A stretch of 64,000 bases of DNA from NCBI RefSeq assembly GCF_021246445.1, contig NZ_JAJQXW010000001.1:1320168-1384167 (forward strand). The letters run 5' to 3'. Shown piece after piece: positions 34,688 through 43,568 of the stretch. Position 1 is the first letter of the stretch. Each line of letters opens with the position of its first letter. The notes below the pieces were generated by a model. It saw only the letters and a program-made list of their open reading frames with translations, made no database searches and was not told where the DNA came from. The stretch comes from Rhabdothermincola salaria (GTDB lineage Bacteria; Actinomycetota; Acidimicrobiia; Acidimicrobiales; Acidimicrobilacustridaceae). The position numbers were made by a program, and so were the translations under genes.

Positions 34688-37234
34688 TCACGACGGTTCG
34701 GACGTTACGCCGATCTGTGCCGGTTGTGAACCCCCACGGTCCTCGACGAGGACGAGGCCGACCACAGCCAGGTCGTCGTCGCGACGGCGACCGGCGAGGA
34801 GGCCTTCGACCGTGTGGGAGAGCACTTCGTCCGCAGGCGATGCAGGGCCAGATGCCAACACCGCACAGACGCGTTCGAGGCCGACGTCGATGATCTCGCC
34901 GCGCCGCTCCACGAGACCGTCGGTGAACAGGACCATCACGTCGCCCCGTTCGAGACCGACCCCGGAGGTCTCGTAGGACACCGACCGACGGACACCGAGG
35001 GGCAGCCCCACGACCTGGTCGAGGGTCGCGGCGCGGTCGCCCCGACGCAGCAGCGGCGGGTAGTGGCCGGCGGAGGCCCATCGGGCCGAGCGCTGGTCCT
35101 CGGAGATGACCATGTAGCTGCACGTCACGAAGGGTCGGTCGTCGCCCTCGGCGGCGATGGCCCCGTTGGCCCGACGCAGCACCTCGTCCGGCTCGAGCCC
35201 CTCGAGGGCGAGGGCTCGCACCACGTTGCGCACCTGCACCATGGTGCGGGCGGCCTCGTCTCCGTGTCCGGCGACATCGGCCACGACCACGCCCACGTCT
35301 CCACAGGAGGGCAGCGAGAAGACGTCGTACCAATCGCCCCCGACGGGCATCTCGGCCCGCGCCGGCTCGTAGCGCACGGCGATGTCGAGCCCGTCCACCC
35401 GGGGGAGCTCGTCGGGCAGGCAGGCCGCTTGGAGGAGCTCCACGGCCATGCGGGTCCTCTCCTGCTCCGATCGGGCCTGGCGCAGCTCGCGCTCGGCCAG
35501 CACGGCCGACGTCTCGTCGCGGGCCGCCGCCAGGTACCCGTCCTCGAACGGGACGACCTGCAACGTCCACCACCCGTCGATCGGCCGTCCCTCCGCCGTG
35601 GTGCCCTCGTAGCGCTGCCGCTCGAGCACCAGGGGCTCCTGGCGATCGACCACGGCCCGGAACGCGTCGAACAAGCCGAGCTCCACCCAGCCGGGATAGA
35701 GCTCCAGGACCCGCTGTCCGATCAACTCGGGCGCAGAGCGGCCGGCACCGTCGGCGGTGCCGGCGTTCATGTACTCGACGGTGAAGTCCACGATGTCGCC
35801 GGCCTCGTCGCGGATCGGACGGCAGATGGTGACCTGGTCGAGGAGGGCATCGAGGGCTCGCCGGAACTGGTCCCGGTGGAGCCGCTCGCGCAGGCGCATG
35901 TTCTCGATCGCCGCACCCACGCGCTCGCCGACCACCTGGGCGAGCGCCACGTCGTCGTGGGTGAAGGGACGGCTCCCGGCGACGTTCACGAAGAGGATGG
36001 CGCCCAGCACCCCGTGGCCGGCCTCGACGGGGACGGTGATCGCGCTGTGCAGCCGGAGCTCGCGGGCCACCTCTTTGGCCCCCTCCGGGGCATCGAGCCC
36101 ATCGATGAACGACTCGTCCAACTCGGCGATGAACTCCGTCCCTCCCCCTCTGAGCACGGCCGCGACTCCACCGGTCGCATCGGGGTCGTAGGGGTAGCGG
36201 ACCTGGAGCTCCTGAGCGAGCGCCACCATCTCCGGGTCGACGTGGGCGACCTCGACGACCGGCGGCTCGTCGTCCTCCTCGGGCATCACGGTGACCGAGC
36301 ACCAGTCACCCAGGCGACGGACGGCCGAGAACGCCACGTTGGTCATGAGGGACCGCTCGTCGGTCGCGCTGTCGATCGCGTCGTTGAGGTGCACGAGGAA
36401 CTCGAGTCGCTCGGCATTGAGGCGCTCGGCCGCGGCGGCGCCCTCGAGGGCGTCGAGCGCCCGGCGCAGCTCCTCGGTGGCGAGGACCCGCTCGGTGACG
36501 TCGGCCGCGCAGCCGATGGTGCCCGTGACCGTGCCGGCGTCATCGACGGTGACGGCGCCGCGACCCTCCAGCCAGCGCACGGTCCCGTCCGGCCACACCG
36601 CTCGGTGGTTCACGACGTAGGAGCCACGCGAGGCGATGGCCTGGTCGACGGCGGCGAGCGACTGCGCCCGGTCGTCGGGGTGGAGACGCTCGACCCAGCC
36701 CTCGAAGGTGCCGTCGAACGCCCCGTGGTCGAGACCGAAGAGCTCCTCGAGACGGGGGCTCCACTGGGTGCGGCCCGTCGCCCGGTCCCACCGCCAGGTG
36801 CCGAGCCCGCCGGCATCGAGCGCCAGCCGGAGCCGGTCGGCGAGCTCGCCCAGACGCCGGGCGACGCCCTGGCGTTCGCGCAGGTCCTCGAACGCCCAGA
36901 TCCACCAGCCCTCCTCGGAACCCTCCTTCGGCAGCGGCCGCTCGTAGAGGAGGACCTTGACCGACGATCCGTCACGGTGGGCGAGGGTGGCGACCCCCTG
37001 CCACGGGAGGCCGGCGATGGCCGAGCGCAGGACCTCCTCGGCCATGTCCCGGTCGGCGAAGGGCACCACCACGTCGGTGCAGAACCGGCCGACCACGTCG
37101 TCCTCGGACCACCCGAGCAACTCGCGGGCCGAGCGGTTCCACAACCTCAGGATCCCTGCGGCATCGGTGACCGCCACCCCTCGTGGCAGCGCGTCGATGG
37201 CCGCTCTGAGAGGGAGCAGCTCGTGGCCAGCCAT
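34688..37234 (-). CDS. PAS-PAS-GAF-PAS sensor with SpoIIE-type PP2C phosphatase
   Basis: An 848-aa signalling protein. PAS 1 covers about residues 10-130 (GVAVTDAAGILRLWNRSARE), PAS 2 about 135-255 (WRWDRATGRTQWSPRLEELF), a GAF domain about 285-450, a third PAS-like domain about 460-590, and a SpoIIE phosphatase from about 610 to 835. The phosphatase has PVGGDWYDVF, VVVADVAGHGDEAA, VLFTDGLVERR and RDDDLAVVGLVL, so the metal-binding Asps are intact. Such proteins dephosphorylate anti-anti-sigma factors in stress pathways. The TAATGT box 8 nt before ATG 37234 supports this start. Confidence 0.92.
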   Translation of the reverse strand: MAGHELLPLRAAIDALPRGVAVTDAAGILRLWNRSARELLGWSEDDVVGRFCTDVVVPFADRDMAEEVLRSAIAGLPWQGVATLAHRDGSSVKVLLYERPLPKEGSEEGWWIWAFEDLRERQGVARRLGELADRLRLALDAGGLGTWRWDRATGRTQWSPRLEELFGLDHGAFDGTFEGWVERLHPDDRAQSLAAVDQAIASRGSYVVNHRAVWPDGTVRWLEGRGAVTVDDAGTVTGTIGCAADVTERVLATEELRRALDALEGAAAAERLNAERLEFLVHLNDAIDSATDERSLMTNVAFSAVRRLGDWCSVTVMPEEDDEPPVVEVAHVDPEMVALAQELQVRYPYDPDATGGVAAVLRGGGTEFIAELDESFIDGLDAPEGAKEVARELRLHSAITVPVEAGHGVLGAILFVNVAGSRPFTHDDVALAQVVGERVGAAIENMRLRERLHRDQFRRALDALLDQVTICRPIRDEAGDIVDFTVEYMNAGTADGAGRSAPELIGQRVLELYPGWVELGLFDAFRAVVDRQEPLVLERQRYEGTTAEGRPIDGWWTLQVVPFEDGYLAAARDETSAVLAERELRQARSEQERTRMAVELLQAACLPDELPRVDGLDIAVRYEPARAEMPVGGDWYDVFSLPSCGDVGVVVADVAGHGDEAARTMVQVRNVVRALALEGLEPDEVLRRANGAIAAEGDDRPFVTCSYMVISEDQRSARWASAGHYPPLLRRGDRAATLDQVVGLPLGVRRSVSYETSGVGLERGDVMVLFTDGLVERRGEIIDVGLERVCAVLASGPASPADEVLSHTVEGLLAGRRRDDDLAVVGLVLVEDRGGSQPAQIGVTSEPS

Positions 37235-37446
37235 CGACGGGGACATTACGCCCGAGGCCCCCAGGCTGCCCACCGATCGCCGCCGCCCGAGCACGCTCGG
37301 TAGCCGTGCGCCCGGTTGGGCGGGCTCCTGGTCACGGGCGGGCGCGGCGACATGGTGCGCGGCGCCGACCCCAGGGGCTCGATCCTGCTCGCCCGCGACA
37401 GCCGCCTCCACTGACCACGACGAGCCTCGACGAGGTCGAGACGACG

Positions 37447-37532
37447 TGCCCGGGGCGGGGTTCGAACCCGCACGCCCCGTGAGGGGCTGGGGGGTTTAAG
37501 CCCCCTGCGTCTGCCAGTTCCGCCACCCGGGC
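37447..37532 (-). tRNA. tRNA-Leu (anticodon UAA)
   Basis: An 86-nt class II tRNA. The acceptor stem GCCCGGG pairs with CCCGGGC followed by discriminator A. The anticodon arm is GGGGG-CTTAAAC-CCCCC, giving anticodon TAA. A long variable arm follows, and the T arm contains GTTCGAACC-type sequence. No CCA is encoded. A TACCGT box at 37548-37543 is a likely promoter. It reads UUA, a rare codon in so GC-rich a genome. Confidence 0.97.
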
Positions 37533-37577
37533 CGGTGGCCTCACGGTAGCCAGGGCCCCACCCGCGAGCGCAGGCAG

Positions 37578-38048
37578 TCAGGCCACCCGACGACCGGGCA
37601 CCACCCGGAGCGGGGGCCGCCCCGGGCGACGCTGGTCGGGCGCCGGGAGGGGGCGGCGGGCGGCGAAGCGTCGGGGAGGAGCCTCCCGCCCGTCCGAGGC
37701 GGCCACCTCTTCGGCGTGACGACGGGAACGGGCCACGCTGTCACGGGTGCGCTGCGCCTCGACCTCCACCGCCGCCCACAGCGCGGTGCGCGCCCGGTCG
37801 GCATCGGGACCGACGAGGCGATTGGCGGCCACCACACCTTCGATCATGTCCGCCACCACCGCCGACCACGGACGTTCACGTAGCCGTACCGACACGGTGG
37901 CGCCCCCGGAGCGATGACGTCGAAGCGAACGATCGGCCCCCTCGAGTCGGGGTGGGCTGCGGAACGAGGGCACGTCGAGACCCCGGCGGCGGGCGACCTG
38001 GCCCAGCACTCGGGCAGCGGCGGCGAACCGCACGGACGTGGCTTGCAT
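37578..38048 (-). CDS. Hypothetical Arg-rich protein
   Basis: A 156-aa basic protein not recognised. It has RFAAAARVLGQVARRRGLDVP near the N-terminus, a middle segment with WSAVVADMIEGVVAANRLVG and a C-terminal Pro/Arg-rich end (PLPAPDQRRPGRPPLRVVPG). It is likely cytosolic and possibly nucleic-acid binding because of charge only. It lies between tRNA-Leu and the divergent nuclease. ATG 38048 has GAGG 9 nt upstream. Confidence 0.5.
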   Translation of the reverse strand: MQATSVRFAAAARVLGQVARRRGLDVPSFRSPPRLEGADRSLRRHRSGGATVSVRLRERPWSAVVADMIEGVVAANRLVGPDADRARTALWAAVEVEAQRTRDSVARSRRHAEEVAASDGREAPPRRFAARRPLPAPDQRRPGRPPLRVVPGRRVA

Positions 38049-38171
38049 GCCTCCCATCCTCCCCACCGCCTGTGACACTCCCCCGGTGGCCCACCCCGGG
38101 GTCGGCCGAGCGGCCGGCTCCCGGCGGGGCTCATCACCCGGGATGTCGTCGACCCTCCGTACCATCCTCGG

Positions 38172-39143
38172 GTGACCTCCCTCGAGCCTCCGCCCCTCAA
38201 CCCGGCCCAGCGCGACCTGCTCGACCTGCTCGGCGCCCCCGCCGAGGCCCGCCCGGTGTTCGACGCCGGCCTGCGCCACGAGCTGCGCGCCGAGCTCGAG
38301 GAGGGCCTGGCACCGGTGGCCGAGGAGCTGGGCCCGGACGACTCGCTGTGGGTGGCCAAGCACACGCTGACCAGCGTGCACGGGTGCGAGGGCCGTCACC
38401 TGGCCGAGAAGGCGGGCGACTTCGCCTGGAGCCCGGCGCTGGCTCGCGGTGCGGTGGTCCACAAGGCGGTGGAGCTCTCGGTGCACTGGCGGGGCGAGCT
38501 GATCCCGCTCGACCTGGTCGACGAGGCCATGGCCCGGTTGGCCAACGACGACAAGTCGATCTCCGATTGGCTGCGCACCTGCACCGAGAGCGATCGGGCC
38601 GAGCTGCGATCGGTCGCCGGCGAGCGGGTGACCTCCTTCCTCGAGTGCTTCCCCCCGTTGTCGTCGCGCTGGGTCCCCGTCACCGAGGGCCGCCTCCGCG
38701 CCGACCTGCTCGGCGGCAAGGTGGTGCTGCAGGGTCGCACCGACCTCACGCTCGGCCGGGCCGACGGCACCCGGGCCGGCAAGGTCGTGGTCGACCTGAA
38801 GACCGGCGGCTTCTCCCCCGCGCACACCGACGACCTGCGCTTCTACGCCCTCGTCGACACCCTGCGCATCGGCACGCCGCCCCGTCTCATCGCCTCGTAC
38901 TATCTCGACCAGGCCCGGGCCCAGCCCGAAGCCGTCACCGAGCACGTGCTGCGCGCCGCCGTGGCCCGCACCATCGACGGGGTCCGCAAGCTCCACGAGC
39001 TCGAGGGGGGTCGCGCCCCGGAGCTGCGGCCGGGCCCGCCGTGTCGCTGGTGCCCCGTGCTGGCCTCCTGCGCCACCGGTCGGGAACACCTGGGCGACGA
39101 CGCCGATGACGAGCGCTGGGACGACGCAGACGACGAGATCTGA
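38172..39143 (+). CDS. PD-(D/E)XK (RecB/Cas4-like) nuclease with probable Fe-S cluster
   Basis: A 323-aa RecB-family nuclease. H97 in RGAVVHKAVEL is the first motif and GKVVVDLKTGGFSP is the DxK core with the metal-binding Asp. C72 near the N-terminus and CRWCPVLASC near residue 295 form the four-Cys cluster pattern of Cas4/AddB-like nucleases. No CRISPR array or cas gene is nearby, so it is a stand-alone DNA nuclease for repair or processing. The GTG start has a TACCAT box 6 nt upstream. Confidence 0.85.
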   Translation: MTSLEPPPLNPAQRDLLDLLGAPAEARPVFDAGLRHELRAELEEGLAPVAEELGPDDSLWVAKHTLTSVHGCEGRHLAEKAGDFAWSPALARGAVVHKAVELSVHWRGELIPLDLVDEAMARLANDDKSISDWLRTCTESDRAELRSVAGERVTSFLECFPPLSSRWVPVTEGRLRADLLGGKVVLQGRTDLTLGRADGTRAGKVVVDLKTGGFSPAHTDDLRFYALVDTLRIGTPPRLIASYYLDQARAQPEAVTEHVLRAAVARTIDGVRKLHELEGGRAPELRPGPPCRWCPVLASCATGREHLGDDADDERWDDADDEI

Positions 39144-39195
39144 CCGCAGCCGGGCCCAGGCCTCACGGGACCCGGGTGCTCGAGCGAGGGACCGC

Positions 39196-40581
39196 TCAGC
39201 GCCCTTCGACGGCGGCCTCGACGGCCTCGCTCTCGGCCACATCGAGCTGCAGCTCCCCCTCGTGGACCCGGTCGTGGTCGGGGACGTCGTCCATGTGGAC
39301 GAAGAGGTCCGTGGCGAAGCGCAGGACGAAGAAGACGCCGAGGAACAACACGCCCGCCCCGGCCACCGTCCACTGCGGTCCGATGACGTCGATCAGGGCG
39401 CCCTGGACCAGCGAGCCGATGGGCATGGCCAGGGTGAGCGACATCACGTAGAGGGCGAGCACCCGGCCTCGCATGAGCTCGGTGACCTGCATCTGGATGG
39501 TGGTGTTGAGCGTCGAGGAGATGCCCAGGTATCCCGCCCCCGACACCAGCAGGGCCGCGGCACCCACCGCGTAGACGGGGGCCGCACCGACCGCCACGAG
39601 GGCGGCGCCGTAGCCGACCATGGCCAGCGACACCATGGACCCGCGGCGCTGGCGGGACCCCCAGCCCGCCCACACCGGAGCGGAGAGGATGGATCCGATG
39701 CCGATGCACGCCGCCAGCACGCCGTAGGCGCCGTCGCCGACGTCGTACACCTCCTGGGCGAACACCACGACCAGGTTGAACAGCGGCCCGCCGAGGAGCC
39801 CCAGGGCGAAGACGACGGCCAGCGACGCCACGATGCCCCGCTGGGTGCGCACGTAGCGCATGGCGGTCCACATCTCGGCCAGGACCCGTGGTCGACCCTG
39901 GGACGGGGGACGTTCGATGCGGGGCACCTTCACGAGGACGAGACCGCCCACGATGGCGAAGAACGACACCGCGTTGACGAAGAAGGCCCACGAGGGCCCG
40001 GCGGTGGCGATGACCAGGCCGCCGAGCGCGGGCCCGAACGCTCGGGCCGCGTTGAACTGGGCGGAGTTCAAGGTGACCGCGTTGAGCAGGAGGCGACGCG
40101 GCACCAGCGACGGGACGAACGCCTGCCACGACGCCACCGTGATGCCCGCCACGCACGACACGGCGGTGACCAGGACGATCAGGACCCCCACGGACCGCAC
40201 CCCCGCGGCCCAGGTGAGCCACAGTCCGGCGGTCAGCAGGCCCTGCAGGCCGGCGCCGATGGCCAAGACCCTGCGCCGGTCGAAGCGGTCGGCCACCGAG
40301 CCCGCCATGGGGCCCAGCAAGACCATCGGGAGCAGCATCATGAAGGCGGTGAACCCCAGCCAGGCCCCGCTGCCGGTGAGCTGGAAGACCACGAAGGGCA
40401 CGGCCACGTTCTGGAGCCACTGGCCGGTCTGGGACACCAGCGACGCCGTCCACATCACCGCGAAGTTCCGCTCTCGGAAGGAGGCGAACGCCGAGATCCG
40501 CTCGGCCGTCGATGCGTCGTCGGGCGACGCGGCTGGTGTCGCCCGAGCCGGAGCGGGGGCGGGCTCCGGGGCGTGGTCCAT
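39196..40581 (-). CDS. MFS transporter (EntS-like exporter)
   Basis: A 461-aa major facilitator with 12 predicted helices after a 30-residue disordered N-terminus. FRERNFAVMWTASLVSQTGQ at the first helix and LPMVLLGPMAGSVADRFDRR between helices 2 and 3 match the MFS_3/EntS group, which exports siderophores, macrolides and other compounds. The substrate is unknown. The TAAGGT box 8 nt upstream supports ATG 40581. Confidence 0.92.
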   Translation of the reverse strand: MDHAPEPAPAPARATPAASPDDASTAERISAFASFRERNFAVMWTASLVSQTGQWLQNVAVPFVVFQLTGSGAWLGFTAFMMLLPMVLLGPMAGSVADRFDRRRVLAIGAGLQGLLTAGLWLTWAAGVRSVGVLIVLVTAVSCVAGITVASWQAFVPSLVPRRLLLNAVTLNSAQFNAARAFGPALGGLVIATAGPSWAFFVNAVSFFAIVGGLVLVKVPRIERPPSQGRPRVLAEMWTAMRYVRTQRGIVASLAVVFALGLLGGPLFNLVVVFAQEVYDVGDGAYGVLAACIGIGSILSAPVWAGWGSRQRRGSMVSLAMVGYGAALVAVGAAPVYAVGAAALLVSGAGYLGISSTLNTTIQMQVTELMRGRVLALYVMSLTLAMPIGSLVQGALIDVIGPQWTVAGAGVLFLGVFFVLRFATDLFVHMDDVPDHDRVHEGELQLDVAESEAVEAAVEGR

Positions 40582-40664
40582 GGCGATCGACCTTACCGGC
40601 GCGCTCGTCGAACCATCGAAGCCACCGGACGCCCTCGCGCCGCCTCACGAGGGGCGCCCGGACG

Positions 40665-41255
40665 TCAGTCCAGCCACTCCCGGCCGAGCTCGAGCCGCCG
40701 CTCGTCCCACTCCTCGGCGGTGATGGCGTAGCGCACGTGGTCCTCCCACTCGCCGTTGATCTCGAGGTAGCGCACGGCGACGCCCTCCTCGCGTATGGCG
40801 AGCTTCTCCACCACGCGCCGACTGGCGGCGTTGCGGGGGATGATGGCGATCTGGATGCGATGGAGGCGCAGCTCCTCGAAGGCGAAGCGGGCCACCACCA
40901 CCAGCGCCTCGGGGGTGTAGCCCTGGCCCGCGTGGGCCTCGTCGATCCAGTAGCCCACGTACGCGCTCTGGAACGGTCCCCGCTGGATGGACGACAGGTT
41001 GATCTCCCCGGCGAACGACCCGTCGACGAAGACCCCGAAGCCGTACCCCGCGCCGAGCTGGCGCTCGCGTTGGCGCGCCGAGCAGCGCACCGCGAACGCG
41101 TCGCGATCCTCGACGACGTCGGGCTGCCCCGGAACCCGGGTGGGCTCCCAACGGGTGAGCCACTCCTCGTTGCGGCGACGGACCTCGCGCCACGAGGGGA
41201 AGTCCGAGACCACGAGGGGGCGCAGGAGCACTCGCCGGCCGAACAGGGTGGTCAC
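40665..41255 (-). CDS. GNAT N-acetyltransferase (RimJ/RimL-like)
   Basis: A 196-aa GNAT protein. FGRRVLLRPLVVSDFPSWRE is the RimJ-like start, the acetyl-CoA loop is AHAGQGYTPEALVVVARFAF and the final strands are RIQIAIIPRNAASRRVVEKL. RimJ/RimL relatives acetylate the N-termini of ribosomal proteins, though many have other substrates. GTG 41255 has TAGGAT 8 nt upstream. It lies 83 bp after the MFS gene on the same strand, with its own promoter. Confidence 0.9.
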   Translation of the reverse strand: MTTLFGRRVLLRPLVVSDFPSWREVRRRNEEWLTRWEPTRVPGQPDVVEDRDAFAVRCSARQRERQLGAGYGFGVFVDGSFAGEINLSSIQRGPFQSAYVGYWIDEAHAGQGYTPEALVVVARFAFEELRLHRIQIAIIPRNAASRRVVEKLAIREEGVAVRYLEINGEWEDHVRYAITAEEWDERRLELGREWLD

Positions 41256-41368
41256 GGGCGGCGATCCTACCCATGAGGGGTGATGGTCGAGCCGCCCCCG
41301 GTCGCCGCCGGGACGGCGTTCGGTCCGCGGTTCCGACGGGGGCAGGCCCGCGCCGGGCGTGGCCGAGC

Positions 41369-42280
41369 TCACCCGGCGATCGACATGGCCAGACCGTCGA
41401 GGATGTCGGCCTCGGAGACCAGTACCTCGCCGATGGCGAAGCGCCGCATGACCGTGACCAGCACGCACAGGCCACCGACGATGACGTCGGCCCGCTGGGC
41501 TTCGAGGCCCGGGTTGTGCACGCGGTCGGCCAGCGCCTCGGTGGCGAGCGTGCGAAAGACGTCCTCGGCTGCGTCCTTGGTGAGACGGAAGTGATGGATC
41601 CGGTCGCGGTCGTAGGCGGCCAGGCCCATCTCGACCGCCGCCGCGGTGGACACGGTTCCGGCCAACCCCACGAAGGTGCGCGTGTCGGAGAAGTCGGGCA
41701 GCTCGCGCAGCACGTCGTCGAGGTGGATGTCGATCACCGAGATGGCCTGGCTGAGCTCGGTGGCCGTGGGGGGATCGTGGTGCAACCACGCCTCGGTCAT
41801 GCGCACGCAGCCCATGTCGGTGGAGATCGCCCCCTCCGCCTGCCGGTGCCCGTAGACGAACTCGGTGGATCCTCCGCCGATGTCGAACACGAGGAACGGC
41901 CCTTGGGCGGGGTCGAGGTCGGCGGTGGCCCCGAGGAAGGAGAGCCGGCCCTCCTCGTCGCCGGTCAACAGCTCGGGTCGGGCGCCGACGATCTCGCCGG
42001 CCGCAGCGAAGAAGTCCTCGCGGTTGGCGGCGTCGCGCGCCGCCGACGTGGCGGCCATCCGGACCCGTTCGACGCCGAAGCGGTCCATCACCCCGCGGTA
42101 CTCGCGCAACACGTCGAGGGTGCGCTCGACAGCCGCCGGGTCGAGGCGTCCGGTGGCACCGACGCCCTGACCGAGGCGGGTGATGCGCATGAGCCGCTCG
42201 AGGGTGGTGGTGCCGTCCTGGCTGACGAGGAGGCGGACCGAGTTGGTGCCGCAGTCGATGGCGGCGACCGGGGCGCTCAT
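41369..42280 (-). CDS. ppx: Exopolyphosphatase/guanosine pentaphosphatase family protein
   Basis: A 303-aa Ppx/GppA protein of the actin-like ATPase fold. The phosphate loops are AIDCGTNSVRLLV and FLVFDIGGGSTEFVYG, and LAGTVSTAAAVEMG is the third nucleotide segment. It has the short actinobacterial form without the C-terminal HD domain. It degrades polyphosphate or pppGpp. ATG 42280 overlaps the stop of the DUF501 gene. The pair DUF501-ppx is conserved in mycobacteria next to ftsB and eno. Confidence 0.93.
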   Translation of the reverse strand: MSAPVAAIDCGTNSVRLLVSQDGTTTLERLMRITRLGQGVGATGRLDPAAVERTLDVLREYRGVMDRFGVERVRMAATSAARDAANREDFFAAAGEIVGARPELLTGDEEGRLSFLGATADLDPAQGPFLVFDIGGGSTEFVYGHRQAEGAISTDMGCVRMTEAWLHHDPPTATELSQAISVIDIHLDDVLRELPDFSDTRTFVGLAGTVSTAAAVEMGLAAYDRDRIHHFRLTKDAAEDVFRTLATEALADRVHNPGLEAQRADVIVGGLCVLVTVMRRFAIGEVLVSEADILDGLAMSIAG

Positions 42281-42765
42281 GAGGTGATCCTCCCGGGGGC
42301 ATCGGCGGGCATGAGGTCGGTGTCGAGGAGTTGCTCGTGCACCCACGCTCCCACCGGGTCGGCACCGCCGGCCAACCAGTGGGCGTAGTGGGCGTGGAGG
42401 CACTTCACGCCGCGGCGGGTGCCCCCGACCCCGCCGAAGGGCTTCGGGCCCTCGTAGCCCGTCGGGAGGTCGCCGTCGCGCTCCGCGGCGTGGGCGGCGT
42501 GGGCTCGGGCGATCGCCTCTGCGTCGAGCTCGGCTTCGGCCCGGCGCACCCCGCCATGGGACTCGAGCGTGCCGATCGCCGCCCGTAGGCCGGAGTGAAC
42601 CAGCCAGTGGCGGGTGGGCATGGGAGTGCCGTCGTCGAGCAAGGGCGCGTTGCGCAGCACCGCGGGGTCGCCGGACACCGTGCGCACGACGACGTCGAAG
42701 TCGCCCCGTGGGATCCGGCCGAGGAGCACGGCGACGCGCTCGCGGTCGGCCGGAGACGCGGTCAC
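42277..42765 (-). CDS. DUF501 family protein
   Basis: A 162-aa DUF501 protein: VVVRTVSGDPAVLRNAPLLD, GTPMPTRHWLVHSGLRAAIG, GGVGGTRRGVKCLHAHYAHW and DPVGAWVHEQLLD. The H and C residues in VKCLHAHYAHW are conserved in the family. The function is unknown. GTG 42765 overlaps the stop of the coxG-like gene and its own stop overlaps ppx, so these three genes are translationally coupled. In mycobacteria the gene upstream is ftsB, not coxG. Confidence 0.93.
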   Translation of the reverse strand: MTASPADRERVAVLLGRIPRGDFDVVVRTVSGDPAVLRNAPLLDDGTPMPTRHWLVHSGLRAAIGTLESHGGVRRAEAELDAEAIARAHAAHAAERDGDLPTGYEGPKPFGGVGGTRRGVKCLHAHYAHWLAGGADPVGAWVHEQLLDTDLMPADAPGRITS

Positions 42766-43568
42766 CGCCGGCGGCGAAGGAGGCGCCACACCACCACCGC
42801 GGCGATGGTGAGGCCGAGCAGCGGGACCAACCGCTTGAGCATCGGCGAGCCGGCGTGCTCGAGCAGGTCGATCGCCTCGGGCTCGGGGGCCTCGACGCGG
42901 CGGACTCCGCCGGGACGGCCGGTGGCCCCCTCGGCGTCGGACTCGGCGGCCTCGGCGGCCACCGCCGCTTGCTGGTCGACGATGCCCGCGGCGTCCTCGG
43001 ACTCGGCGACGGCGGCCTCGCCCGCAGCCGCTTCGACCGCGGCGTCGTCGGCCGCGGCCTCGACCGCCGCCAGGTCGGCTGCGACCCCCGCCTGCTCGCC
43101 GGCGCCACCCTCGGTGTCGTCGAGGTCGACGAGGACGGTCGTCTCGAGGTTGTCGACGAACTGCGTGAGCAACTTGGCGCTGACGTCGGCCAGAACACCA
43201 CGGCCGAACTGGGCGACCTTGCCGGTGACGGTGAGATCGGTGGTCACCTCGACGTGCGTGCCGCCGTCGGCTTCGGTGAGCACCGCCGTGATGGTGGCGT
43301 TGGCGTTGCCCGCCCCCCGGGTGTCGCGCCCGGTGGCGTCGAGCACGGCTCGGTGGTTGGCCTCGTCGAGCTCGGCGAAGGTGGCCTTGCCCTTGTACTG
43401 GGCGGTGATGGGGCCGACCTTCACCTTCACGATGCCCCGGTACTCGTCGCCCTCGACCTCCTGGAGCTGCGCGCCGGGAAGGCACGGAGCGATCCGCTCG
43501 ACGTCGGTGAGCACTGCCCAGGCCTGATCGACCGGCACACTCACGTCGAAGGTGTTGATCAGCTCCAT
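42762..43568 (-). CDS. coxG: CoxG-like SRPBCC protein with C-terminal membrane anchor
   Basis: A 268-aa protein with an N-terminal SRPBCC (START-like) domain of about 145 residues: MELINTFDVSVPVDQAWAVL, CLPGAQLQEVEG and VKVGPITAQYKGKATFAELD, as in CoxG of CO dehydrogenase clusters. An Ala/Glu/Asp-rich linker of about 90 residues follows, then LVPLLGLTIAAVVVWRLLRRR as a membrane anchor. CoxG in Oligotropha attaches the enzyme to the membrane. The start overlaps the nucleotidyltransferase by 10 bp. Confidence 0.85.
   Translation of the reverse strand: MELINTFDVSVPVDQAWAVLTDVERIAPCLPGAQLQEVEGDEYRGIVKVKVGPITAQYKGKATFAELDEANHRAVLDATGRDTRGAGNANATITAVLTEADGGTHVEVTTDLTVTGKVAQFGRGVLADVSAKLLTQFVDNLETTVLVDLDDTEGGAGEQAGVAADLAAVEAAADDAAVEAAAGEAAVAESEDAAGIVDQQAAVAAEAAESDAEGATGRPGGVRRVEAPEPEAIDLLEHAGSPMLKRLVPLLGLTIAAVVVWRLLRRRR

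Noticed and set aside
37235-37446. A possible protein remnant on the plus strand before tRNA-Leu (GGLLVTGGRGDMVRG)
   Set aside because: Too short, no start with a ribosome site, and no recognisable family. The 212-bp gap holds nothing else I can support.
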